Below are positions 37,959-47,154 of a stretch of DNA of 64,000 nucleotides, in pieces. Position 1 is the first letter of the stretch. The number at the start of each line of letters is the position of its first letter. The translations under genes and the position numbers were made by a program. Origin of the DNA: Candidatus Flexifilum breve (GTDB taxonomy: Bacteria; Chloroflexota; Anaerolineae; Aggregatilineales; Phototrophicaceae); assembly GCA_016717205.1 (NCBI GenBank), contig JADKGC010000010.1, forward strand, positions 231,036 through 295,035, read 5' to 3'. The notes below the pieces were generated by a model that saw nothing but the letters and a program-made list of their open reading frames with translations, was not told where the DNA came from and made no database searches.

Positions 37959-39005
37959 AAGCTTAATCCCAGTACAGAGTGTGCCTCACCGAAGCCTGAC
38001 CGGCTCGTCTCCACGCGCTATGGGAACAAGGTTTCAATCCCCCGTAGGGGGTGTGCCTCACTGAAGCCAGCGCGACGTGATGCTCGGTAAGCTGGCGCAT
38101 GTGTTTCAATCCCCCGTAGGGGGTGTGCCTCACTGAAGCAGGTCAGCGCGTGATCGTCTATAACGCCGACTTCGATGTTTCAATCCCCCGTAGGGGGTGT
38201 GCCTCACTGAAGCCCGGTCTGATGCGAGGAATGAGCCAGAACCGCGGTTTCAATCCCCCGTAGGGGGTGTGCCGCACTGAAACCCGACGATGCCGCGCCG
38301 CTCACGTCGCCTTACGTGTTTCAATCCCCCGTAGGGGGTGTGCCGCACTGAAACGCAAGGTTATTCAGACCCGGCTGCTCGTCGACCCGAGTTTCAATCC
38401 CCCGTAGGGGGTGTGCCGCACTGAAACGCAAGGTTATTCAGACCCGGCTGCTCGTCGACCCGAGTTTCAATCCCCCGTAGGGGGTGTGCCGCACTGAAAC
38501 GCAAGGTTATTCAGACCCGGCTGCTCGTCGACCCGAGTTTCAATCCCCCGTAGGGGGTGTGCCGCACTGAAACTGATTGTGAATGAGGATGCGCTCTCCG
38601 CAATGGCGTTTCAATCCCCCGTAGGGGGTGTGCCGCACTGAAACAACAATCAGGTGGACAGCGTGGCGGCGGGATCGTCGTTTCAATCCCCCGTAGGGGG
38701 TGTGCCGCACTGAAACCTGCAAAACTACACCGTGCGCGGGATCGACCTACGGTTTCAATCCCCCGTAGGGGGTGTGCCGCACTGAAACCTGCAAAACTAC
38801 ACCGTGCGCGGGATCGACCTACGGTTTCAATCCCCCGTAGGGGGTGTGCCGCACTGAAACGAACGCGGGAAGCAGATGACGCGGATCGTGCCCTTGTTTC
38901 AATCCCCCGTAGGGGGTGTGCCGCACTGAAACTGATGAGCTGGCCAAGTGGGCGGGTATTGATCCGAGGTTTCAATCCCCCGTAGGGGGTGTGCCGCACT
39001 GAAAC
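37959..39005 (-). CRISPR. CRISPR array 3, 15 repeats and 14 spacers
   Basis: Repeats are 37 bases: GTTTCAATCCCCCGTAGGGG then GTGTGCCGCACTGAAAC. The four leftmost (older) repeats carry CCTCACTGAAGC-type ends and the first (37959-37995) is strongly degenerate, so the leader is on the right and the minus strand is transcribed. The transcribed repeat ends ATTGAAAC as in arrays 1 and 2, while its 5' half differs. One spacer is present three times in a row (after the repeats at 38318, 38391 and 38464) and another twice (after 38680 and 38752). Spacers are about 34-36 bases. Confidence 0.98.
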
Positions 39006-39185
39006 TGCCGCGCGAAAATCCAAGTCCAAGGTCATTGAACAACCCAAAGCGAATTTTGCTGCGATTCTGCGGGGTTTTTGCGCCACACTTTTCATCACCA
39101 TACTCTGAAAATCACCACTCCGCAAGCGCCTGTGTCGCAACTCGTTGTCTGCGCCAAAAGGCGGTGGAGTTGCGACAGTCCAAAA
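39006..39185 (-). promoter_or_regulatory. putative leader of CRISPR array 3
   Basis: This 180-base non-coding stretch follows the newest repeat. It lacks the blocks shared by leaders 1 and 2, so array 3 may be served by a different integration signal or be inactive for uptake. Confidence 0.5.
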
Positions 39186-40004
39186 TTACAATCCTTCCCG
39201 TAAAAAGTCGATCAGCGCCTGCCGTTTGTTCTGAATCTGGTCGCCAAAATCGACAAAGCTAGCGAGTTTCGTATACATGTTCAAAAGATGCGATTCCACA
39301 GTGCGCCGCGACACGTGCAACGTGTCCGCAACCTGCTGATTGAGCACATACCGATCCTGCGCCAAGATTTGGGCGATAGCGCGTTCGCTGTCGGTCAGCA
39401 GCGTGAGGAACTTGTCGCGCGCCTGCGTGCGCTGGCGCATCACGAGGTCAAAGTCCAACTGCGCTGCCGGCACGCTCCCGGGAATCACGCGCGCCGTCAG
39501 CAGCGGCAGTTCAACCACCTGCACCTGCTCCCGCAAGTACGCCGGAATGTGAAACATACCGGGTTTGAGCACGGGCGGCGCGGAGAGTACCGTCCACAAA
39601 TGATCGCTCGTCCCAAACACCAAGCCCGCCGCTAAGGTCGCATAGACGCTCATCGCCTTGCGCCCGCCGCTGATCAACATGTGCAGGGTATAGCGTTCCT
39701 GTTTCCATTCCGCCAGCGCCCCATACACCGCGCGATAGTACGCCAGCGCGGACGAGGCATCGTGAATATCCAGCAGCGGTAGATCATCGTCAAAGGTGAG
39801 ATCCCGCCAGAGCAGCGGCAGGTCGGGATAGTCGCGACGGCACACCCGCTCTAAAGCGGCGGCGGCATCGGCAATGCCCGACTCGCGGCGGTCCGTCGCC
39901 AAAATGATCATCTGCTCAAATGTGTAGCGTTCGCACAGGCGATCATACGCGATAGTGATCGCTTCTGGCCGCTGGCCTAAGGTGGCAAAGAACAGATTCG
40001 GCAT
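39186..40004 (-). CDS. CARF-HTH regulator
   Basis: 272 residues from the ATG at 40004 (GAGG upstream). The N-terminal domain PNLFFATLGQRPEAITIAYD with MLISGGRKAMSVYATLAA is CARF-like, close to the Cas_NE0113/ring-nuclease type. Residues about 205-270 are a LuxR-like helix-turn-helix (TLLTDSERAIAQILAQDRYV, VADTLHVSRRTVESHLLNMY). It would be a transcription factor that responds to cyclic oligoadenylate, comparable in logic to Csa3 but with a different HTH. It is eight bases downstream of a STAND-type ATPase gene and ends at the array 3 leader, which it may control. Confidence 0.82.
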   Translation of the reverse strand: MPNLFFATLGQRPEAITIAYDRLCERYTFEQMIILATDRRESGIADAAAALERVCRRDYPDLPLLWRDLTFDDDLPLLDIHDASSALAYYRAVYGALAEWKQERYTLHMLISGGRKAMSVYATLAAGLVFGTSDHLWTVLSAPPVLKPGMFHIPAYLREQVQVVELPLLTARVIPGSVPAAQLDFDLVMRQRTQARDKFLTLLTDSERAIAQILAQDRYVLNQQVADTLHVSRRTVESHLLNMYTKLASFVDFGDQIQNKRQALIDFLREGL

Positions 40005-40012
40005 GGTGAACC

Positions 40013-41155
40013 TCACTCGTCCAATTCAGTTTGTAGATTACGCAGGATAGCAGCGGGATTGCCCTGCCCCGACTGGATGGCAGCGGCGATCCTCTCTGCC
40101 GTCAGCCCCAACTCGGGTCGCAGAAACATCTGCCATTGAATCAGCGCCTCGGCATCCGCCAGGGAGAGCGGTCGCAGCGGTAAACTCACGTTCAGGTCGT
40201 TGAGCAGCAGCGGTGTCGGATGGATGAGGCACACGTGGAGCGGAGCAACATGGGCGACAAAGTGCTCTAGCTCGACCAGCGAGTCGCTCAGAGCGGAGAG
40301 ATCATCCACGACAATCAACCCGCCCTGCGCCGGAAAGACTGGTGGCTGATCACCGGGCTCGAAGGCGGTAATCGACTGGCGCACTTGCGCTAGGCAGTCC
40401 GCCGCCGAGTCGGGTGAGCGAACCCACGCCAGTTGTGTCAGTTGATCCGCTTCGATCTGCGTGCGCACCGCTTCGCGGACCAGGCTGGTTTTGCCCAGTC
40501 CTGCCGCGCCATTGACTTGCACAATCCGCGCGGTAGGCTGGCTTAACGCCTGCGTCAACGTGGCCAACTCGCGCTGCCGTCCGAACAAGCGCGTCGGCGG
40601 GGCGCACGGAAGCCGGGCGAGCAGTCGCTGTTTACGCAGTGCGCGCCGCGCCGCGCGTTCGCGGGCGATCAATTGTTGGGTGAGGCGGCGCAGGGCATGT
40701 TCGCGATAGCGGCGGCGCGTGCGCGGCTCAATCGCTGCGGCAGCTTCGTATTCAGCCAGCGTAATGCCCAGCTCCACCCGAACATAGCGGTAGTACAGCC
40801 AGCTCCAGCTCATCAACTCGATATTGGCGGTCTGTCCGTCGAGCGCGATCTGGACGAAAGCTTCAGCTCGTGATGGTGAGTCCGGCGGAAGCGGCAGCCC
40901 ACTAGCGCGCCGGTGCCGGGCAAGCTGATGCGCGATCAAATCAGTCAGTACGACGGCCAATTCGTAAGCCCTCCCTTGTCCCATAGGCGGATGATCGGGA
41001 TCAAGTAGCGCCTGATCGACCAGCCAGAGATTTTCCAATGAGGTCGTTGAGTGTGTCCGAGTCGAATACAGCAGGCTGTCCAGTGCCTGCCGCACCGAGC
41101 CAACATCAATTACAGGATCACAACGGAGGAAAGGAGCACAATCGCGTTGGAACAT
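40013..41155 (-). CDS. STAND-type AAA ATPase paired with the CARF-HTH gene
   Basis: 380 residues. Residues 1-190 are helical with a very basic arginine-rich stretch (ERAARRALRKQRLLARL). Then come RLFGRQRELATLTQAL, a P-loop NGAAGLGKTSLV (about residues 218-228) and Walker B GLIVVDDLSAL. The chain ends soon after the ATPase core, so sensor repeats are missing. Same operon as the CARF-HTH regulator. It may couple the cyclic-nucleotide signal to ATP-driven assembly, but the exact job is unknown. Confidence 0.75.
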   Translation of the reverse strand: MFQRDCAPFLRCDPVIDVGSVRQALDSLLYSTRTHSTTSLENLWLVDQALLDPDHPPMGQGRAYELAVVLTDLIAHQLARHRRASGLPLPPDSPSRAEAFVQIALDGQTANIELMSWSWLYYRYVRVELGITLAEYEAAAAIEPRTRRRYREHALRRLTQQLIARERAARRALRKQRLLARLPCAPPTRLFGRQRELATLTQALSQPTARIVQVNGAAGLGKTSLVREAVRTQIEADQLTQLAWVRSPDSAADCLAQVRQSITAFEPGDQPPVFPAQGGLIVVDDLSALSDSLVELEHFVAHVAPLHVCLIHPTPLLLNDLNVSLPLRPLSLADAEALIQWQMFLRPELGLTAERIAAAIQSGQGNPAAILRNLQTELDE

Positions 41156-41336
41156 GGCAGTCCTCGTTCACCAGTCGATACTCACAGCATACGGTGGTCA
41201 GCGCCGTCCACCTTCGGTAGATCTACTGAACCGATCATCCGTTTCCGCGTGGTGATCAAAGTTTGCCTGAAACGATACCCCTTGAGAATAGAAGAACTTC
41301 AAGTTGATTCCCGAATCGTGCAGCAACCACTCCGCT

Positions 41337-42262
41337 TCATCGTCCTTTGCGCTCATTGAGCTGAGCCATGCCCATCCCCTGCCCCGTGTATTTTCCAACG
41401 CCGCTGTAGTATGCAAATTGAGCCAGCAGATGAACGAGTGCCGCGTACTGGTCGCGATGCTGCTGAATGTGCGCTCGGATGGTCGAAACAGGCTCTGTTC
41501 TATATAGCTTTTTGTCCGCGTGATCGCCTACACCAAAGTGCTCGTTCGGTTCGGACAATGTGTAATCAATCCAGCCTTGAAACGCAACCAGCTTGTCATC
41601 TTTCATAGGGAGTCTTTTTCTGCATCGCATCCCGTAATCTTCGACTCTATGAAGTGTTCGGCATAGGCTTCGAGATATATTGAATTTGGCTGGAAGGGTA
41701 AAGATGTGCCCCCTAGTCTTGAAAATCTATCGTACAAAGGTCGAAAGACCCAATGAGGCATAGGGAATGGACGATATAAACCCTCACTCTTAATTGCTGT
41801 AGGTGTGATAAATTCTAGACGAAAATACTTCAGCCGAGACAATCGCCAAGCAGTATGAACAAACTCACTATAGGTCTGGCTTCGTGCCCATTCATGTTGC
41901 GATGGGACCACTGCATCAACGACACATTTCCAAGGCGCTTCCTCACGGTCATTTCTCGCCTTTACCTCTATCGTTTGACCAACCAAGGTAGCAAGTTTGG
42001 CGATCACATCTTGGCTAATGTGAGGTGTCAAACCGCTGATACGTAGCCAGAAGTGATGAGTTCCGTTTGGAAAAATGTCGCTCACGACGTATGGAAGATG
42101 ATCAGATTTATTATGGAGACTGTTGGCCAGCGCTTCGAGGCCAATGTGATCGAGCATGGATAGAAACAGCTTATGCGCCATGCGACCCAGAAACTGCTGG
42201 GGGGTAAAGTGGCTGTGGGGACGGATGATGAAGACAGTTGAACAGAGATCAATCGCAGGCAT
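41337..42262 (-). pseudogene. cas6: Cas6 crRNA endoribonuclease, frameshifted near 41640
   Basis: The first part starts at the ATG at 42262 (GGGGGTG upstream; MPAIDLCSTVFIIRPHSHF) and reads to HFIESKITG before stopping at 41603. The other frame continues with MKDDKLVAFQGWIDYTL and LVHLLAQFAYYSGVGKYTGQ then GMGMAQL, the Cas6 C-terminal ferredoxin fold and its glycine-rich RNA-binding loop. Restoring one base at about 41638-41645 gives about 308 residues, normal for Cas6. It should cut all three pre-crRNAs 8 bases upstream of each spacer. It is the only Cas6 candidate in the window. Confidence 0.9.
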
Positions 42263-42345
42263 AGCACCCCCTTTTATCTCAGTATAGCCAAAAGGGGTTT
42301 CGTGCACTAATAGTGATTGGGAGATTAGAGTTCACAGAAACCCTA

Positions 42346-42386
42346 CACACCCTTCACAGCTCTCAGCCGGCGAAGTGAAGGGTGTG
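42346..42386. repeat. hairpin downstream of the primase fragment
   Basis: CACACCCTTCAC and GTGAAGGGTGTG form a perfect 12-base inverted repeat, followed by GAACGG repeats and TTTTTCGCTTCCTT. A related hairpin and the same CTTTTCGCTTCCTT tail lie at 47076-47149 after the intact primase gene, so this is the duplicated 3' flank of that gene. Confidence 0.65.
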
Positions 42387-42426
42387 AACGGTATGAACGG
42401 TTTTTCGCTTCCTTTATATATACTCT

Positions 42427-43107
42427 CTATACTGGCACCACATCATAGCGACGCATCATGTCGAGCACTTCCTCCGGCTGGATCGCATAAGTGATCCCAT
42501 CGTTCGCTCGTTTCCGTCGTCCCTCATCAGCCAAGTGCAACCGCTTGATGATATGCCCGATCCATTGACCATCCCCCATCCGATCGGAAGTTTGTCCCAA
42601 CAACCGGGCCACCCGTTCCCGCAGGTCATTGGCTTTGATCCAAGTCAGTTGGTTACGCCCGCGGGTCAGTAGTTCGAGCGCTTGCAAAACAGCTTCCTCG
42701 CGAGCACTGAGTGCCTTGCCTTCACTGATCTGCTCATCCATCTCGGCGGTCGTCGCAATTGCTTGAAGTAGACTAGAGATGCCGCCCTGCTCCTCGAAGA
42801 AGGCGGCCAATGCGACAAGCGGCGACCACAGTTCACCGGAACGATTATGCAGCGTATGTAGTGTCGGACGCTCCGCATAGTTGGTGTAGACCGTTTTGAA
42901 GTGCGTCAGTGCCAGCGTGTAGAGTTGGTGCCGCAACCCGGCTCCATCAAAATCTGGTGGGAACGATGGCATTTTCTTGTCCGTCCGCCGCATCGGGATC
43001 GCAATGCAGCGTGAAGCGAGAATGTCCTCTAGTCCCGCGATGGCCGCAAGGATTTTAGGGTAATAGATATCGAACGCCTAGTTTCATATCTTCACCGATC
43101 ATGAACT
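42427..43107 (-). pseudogene. truncated copy of the primase-helicase C-terminus
   Basis: The 188-aa reading frame at 42427-42993 is nearly identical to the C-terminus of the 48-50.7 kb primase-helicase (for example FPPDFDGAGLRHQLYTLALT, GQWIGHIIKRLHLADEGRRK). Similarity goes on upstream to about 43107 through ILAAIAGLEDILASRC, then the frame is broken by a small deletion at 43078-43083 and matching ends. The P-loop and TOPRIM parts are absent, so the copy is non-functional. It marks a duplication end point. Confidence 0.9.
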
Positions 43108-43750
43108 TCACCCGGAAAAGGTGCACCAAATCTATACGGGAATAACGATTCTTGTTTCTGGTTCAAACCCTCAGCAGGTTACCACGGATGTCCTAACATA
43201 TGTACATATGCGCTAATTCAGTGATGACGAAATTGATGCATATATCTCTACCGGTGGTCCTTTTGATAAGGCCGGGGGATATGCAATTCAAGACTAAATG
43301 CTTCATCCGGTAAAAGGTCGAATATGGATTTGTAGGGGCGCACGGCCGTGCGCCCCTACGAAAAAGCGCTTCCTTTTCTGCAATCAATTGCTGGACGGAG
43401 CACTAAACATTCAACCCAGTTGAGAGGATCGATGGTAGCTACACGAATGTAGTTGGATTACTCGTAGAAACTGTAAAAGACATCCTTCGACAGATTGGTT
43501 ACCTCAAAATTGAAATATAAACACGCAATTTCCAAATCAGGTTGAATAATAGGAGATACCTTGTAAAGGCGGGGTTACTGTGGTGGACTGCCCCGCGTTA
43601 AGTGGCTCATCCGCAAATCGTGTGAATACTTGGTGAAGTACTCGCTTGGAGCCAGCAGCATTCTACGTTGCCAACAATGCACAAATACCATGCCGTTGCG
43701 AGAGTCACATAAAGTGGGGATGAGCCACTATGTCGGGTCCAGTCCAGAGG
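43108..43750. other. non-coding stretch
   Basis: AT-rich DNA without credible ORFs between the primase fragment and the DUF4062 gene. The only structure I see is the 28-base palindrome at 43332-43359. Confidence 0.5.
43332..43359. repeat. 28-base perfect palindrome (REP-like)
   Basis: GTAGGGGCGCACGG is followed at once by its exact complement, making a perfect palindrome that ends CGCCCCTAC. It resembles dispersed REP-type elements. It shares GTAGGGGCG with the plus-strand CRISPR repeat of arrays 1 and 2. Confidence 0.7.
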
Positions 43751-46576
43751 TCAAAGTCCCATTGGAAAAGATACTGCCAAACGCAACCCAAAGTTAGCGC
43801 TCCTAATACTCGGACCATTTCCATAACGGGCCGATGAAGCAGCAAAGTTCAGATAGCTATTAAACGAACCACCACGAAGCACTTTTTCTTCTTCACTACG
43901 AGCACTTACGGTTTCCGGTAAATCATAGTCGTTCAAACACCATTCCCATAGGTTACCCGACACATCTAATGCCCCGCAATTGGCCCCCCCATGCGGGTAC
44001 ATACCAACTGCAATGGTACGGCTCAGCCCTGATTCGCTAGTGTTGGCACACCCTTCCTGTACGCTTCCCCATGGATAGGACCTCGCCAGCTTTCCACCTT
44101 CCGCCAACCACTGCCATTCCCATTCACTCGGTAAACGAACTTCTGCATTGTCCCCCACTCGCAGTATTATCCCTGCTGGATGAGTGAGTTCCAGCCCAAA
44201 CAGGCAGTTATTTAGCCAACGCGCAAACGCCACGCACTGGTACCATGAAATGCTATCACGCGGCGCATTCGCATTCCTAGTCCATTGCTGCATCATCGCC
44301 TGTCGCTTATATTCATCCTGCATATCTACCCACCAGCGGTCATCCTGAAATCCATCCTTCGCCTGCAGGAAGACATCAAACTGTGAGTAAGTCACCAAAT
44401 ACTTAGCAATAAAAAAGGGCTGAATACTGAAGTTGCCGTAAGTCTTCCCGCGTTGGTCTTTAAATTCAACTTGTCCGAGACTTTCGTTAATAGGTAACCA
44501 TGCTATTTCTGGCATACCACCCTTAACTCCCACACCAGAACGTTTATCCTCGATCACCGCTAACCGGTCACCAATATCGCGACGGCGAGCATGGCTCTTC
44601 CCGTAAAGCGGCAAAGTCTCCAGTTCACGTTCTAGACGCGCATGTTCTGGCTCGGTATAGGTCTTTAGCGGTTCGGGAAGAGTCTCGCGTTCGTACCCCA
44701 AACTAACAAGCGTCCGTTCAAAATAGACCAGGGCTTCATGCGCCGGCTGTGGCATATCCCTGCCCCGCTGGTCCCAATTCTTCGCATCTCGCTCGTACTG
44801 CCGATACAGCGCCAAATCACCCTTGATCGCTGCAATCCAGTCCGCCAAAGCCTCCCAGTGCCGCAAAATTGCCTCATGCGCGACTTCCACTGTCTGACTA
44901 TCCATTACAAGTAAGCGTGTACCTACAAAAGCCTTAATCAATCGCGCTGCATTCGAACCGATGGGGAAATTGGTCAACGGTGCCCGGCGGCGAGACGGGA
45001 TCAACTGCCCATCCTCTTCTGTCAAGGCAATCAGCTCACGGAAAACGGCTTTCAAAGCTCCTGACTTGGTGGTAGCATCCAAGGGTAAATCAGCGTACGC
45101 TTTCTCCGCCAGCGTGTTAATCGCCTCACGAACGCCCTTCAACTCGACTTCATAGTCTTGGCGGGTCAGCCGACCATCGCCTCGCGATTTAGCTCGCACA
45201 TACAATGCCTCCAGCACATACGAAATAAGTGCCAGTGCCCCACTTTCGCCGGCAACATCAGCGACGATCTGTTCAGCCAAACCGTTATCTAGCTTCAAGC
45301 CTGCTAGTTCCGCCGGACGCGTGATCATCTCGTAAAGCGCAAAGGGCGTTGGTTGCCTCAATCCGTAGGTATCTCGTTCCAGCTCTGAGAAGTAGGGCAA
45401 TGCAACTCCGTAGAAGTCGGCACGCATTGCCAATAGCGTCACCAACCGCACGCTCGGTTGGCGGATTGCCTGTATGAATGTGGTTACGCTCCCAGCAGGC
45501 AAGGTCGAATTTTTATCCGCTAGCGTGAACAATTCCTCAAATTGGTCGATGAAAAGCACGATACGATTGTCTGGCAGCATCAGCGAAATCTGCTCCACCA
45601 GATGCGTCGGGGACTCGCGAAGAGTATTCGCTAGTTTACGTGCGCTGGGTAGCGCATCAATTAGCGAAATGCCCACCATTGGCAACTTCACGAGTGCCAA
45701 TGCGACTGCGTAGAACGGATCATCACCAGGGACACATCGTACGATATGCCAACCGCGCGCAGATAGTTTGGGCAACACACCGGCCGCAACCAGTGAAGAT
45801 TTGCCACTTCCCGACGCACCTAGCACAAATACTAATCTCTGCATATTCACTCGACTCAACACTTCCAGTGCTTCGGAATCACGACCGAAGAAGATCGGTG
45901 CATCGCCTTCGTCAAGCGCGGTCAAACCACGATATGGGATAATGTCAGGCAAAATAGTGCGCTTAGGATGCAGGCCATCGATTGGACGCGGATTATCACG
46001 CATGTGGCGCAAATAGGTTAGCAACTGTCCTTCGAATAGCGACTTAAACTCAGCATGGGTCGAGTATTCGTTTACCCCCCCCGTATAACGCCCTTGCGAG
46101 TCTTGAAACTGCTTGAAGAACTGATCCACTTGATCAAACTGATGGTTCTTCTCAGCGCGTTTTGGGTCTTTCAAGCTAATCAATGGCTCTTCGGCGCAGC
46201 GATACAGCCAAAGCGTGGGCTTGCCCGCTTTTAAATAACCTTGCAACGCTTCAGAGTATTCGTAGTGGGTACCGCTCAGGTATTCTCGCTCGTCCATCAC
46301 CAGGGGTGACCCCATGCGCGACCAGAACAGGACCACCGCTACATCGCATGCTGATGGGCGAATCATGTAGATGTCCACCGATTTCTGCGGAATTTCGGTC
46401 ACGGGCATGGGAAGTACTACAGATTTGTCGTCCCAGCGGAACAACTTCAGAATGAAGTGATGAGCAAACTCGCCGCTCGCGTTGATGTCGGCAATAACAG
46501 CTTCCGCGTCACCGCGTTCCTGTGGCACATCACTCGGTGACGAGAGGAAAATTTTGAATAGGACAGGATCAGCCAT
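43751..46576 (-). CDS. DUF4062 / STAND NTPase / FGE-sulfatase-like protein
   Basis: 941 residues from the ATG at 46576; an upstream ATG at 46618 lacks a ribosome site. Residues 2-130 are DUF4062 (LFKIFLSSPSDVPQERGDAE), a TIR-like effector-associated domain. Residues about 235-600 are an nSTAND NTPase (FFGRDSEALEVL, P-loop GASGSGKSSLVAAGVLP, RIVLFIDQFEELF). Residues about 685-941 are a formylglycine-generating/SUMF1-type domain (RLPSEWEWQWLAEGG, ALDVSGNLWEWCLNDY, VLRGGSFNSY), which in such fusions probably serves as a ligand-binding sensor. A conflict system of the kind common in Chloroflexota. It lies between two copies of the primase 3' end, so it may have been inserted there. Confidence 0.9.
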   Translation of the reverse strand: MADPVLFKIFLSSPSDVPQERGDAEAVIADINASGEFAHHFILKLFRWDDKSVVLPMPVTEIPQKSVDIYMIRPSACDVAVVLFWSRMGSPLVMDEREYLSGTHYEYSEALQGYLKAGKPTLWLYRCAEEPLISLKDPKRAEKNHQFDQVDQFFKQFQDSQGRYTGGVNEYSTHAEFKSLFEGQLLTYLRHMRDNPRPIDGLHPKRTILPDIIPYRGLTALDEGDAPIFFGRDSEALEVLSRVNMQRLVFVLGASGSGKSSLVAAGVLPKLSARGWHIVRCVPGDDPFYAVALALVKLPMVGISLIDALPSARKLANTLRESPTHLVEQISLMLPDNRIVLFIDQFEELFTLADKNSTLPAGSVTTFIQAIRQPSVRLVTLLAMRADFYGVALPYFSELERDTYGLRQPTPFALYEMITRPAELAGLKLDNGLAEQIVADVAGESGALALISYVLEALYVRAKSRGDGRLTRQDYEVELKGVREAINTLAEKAYADLPLDATTKSGALKAVFRELIALTEEDGQLIPSRRRAPLTNFPIGSNAARLIKAFVGTRLLVMDSQTVEVAHEAILRHWEALADWIAAIKGDLALYRQYERDAKNWDQRGRDMPQPAHEALVYFERTLVSLGYERETLPEPLKTYTEPEHARLERELETLPLYGKSHARRRDIGDRLAVIEDKRSGVGVKGGMPEIAWLPINESLGQVEFKDQRGKTYGNFSIQPFFIAKYLVTYSQFDVFLQAKDGFQDDRWWVDMQDEYKRQAMMQQWTRNANAPRDSISWYQCVAFARWLNNCLFGLELTHPAGIILRVGDNAEVRLPSEWEWQWLAEGGKLARSYPWGSVQEGCANTSESGLSRTIAVGMYPHGGANCGALDVSGNLWEWCLNDYDLPETVSARSEEEKVLRGGSFNSYLNFAASSARYGNGPSIRSANFGLRLAVSFPMGL

Positions 46577-47075
46577 GTCGGTTTTCCAGGTTGAGTGCAT
46601 CAGTATTATATTTCCCATTGTATCGGCAATTTGAAGTTATTACCTCAGCCTGGCTGGTGTCCTCACTTATGAGAAGTTTCGGCCCCTTGTGTCGAGTTCG
46701 TCACCAACCATTTACGAACGTCATCCTCAAAGTGTAGGGTGAAGATGGTCACTGCATAACTCTCCGCGTTCTAGATTTAGTTCTGGTGACGTTCAAACTT
46801 GTAGCAGCATAAATCTTATCCACGCGAGCTGTCCCCTAATCCAGCATAATAGTCGTCAAGCAGCACTAAACAATCAGCTTACGCCAATTGAGCGCTGTAC
46901 TCATTACTTCCATCATATAAGTACAGTAACATGTATAAGGTACCTCAGTGGCAGCTTAGGACTTTCACGTAGAGAAAGCAGGGCGTATCGCGATAGTAAT
47001 GATGTAGTTTTGACAAGACCAGCAGGATACGCATAGGTGTGTCCGGAGGATGTGATTACGCCCACCCTCCGAAAA
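46577..47075. other. non-coding stretch upstream of the DUF4062 gene
   Basis: No ORF of quality and no convincing RNA structure was seen. It should contain the DUF4062 promoter close to 46620-46700. Confidence 0.4.
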
Positions 47076-47140
47076 CCGTTCACACCGTTCACGGGTCCTG
47101 AGGGGAGAAGTGAAGGGTGTGTAGGGTGTGAACGGCTTTT
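47076..47140. terminator. bidirectional hairpin that originally ended the primase gene
   Basis: CCGTTCACACC (47076-47086) pairs with GGTGTGAACGG (47125-47135). CTTTT follows on the plus strand and TTTTC on the minus strand, so it can act both ways. The IS982 copy now separates it from the primase stop codon. Confidence 0.6.
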
Positions 47141-47154
47141 CGCTTCCTTAATTA

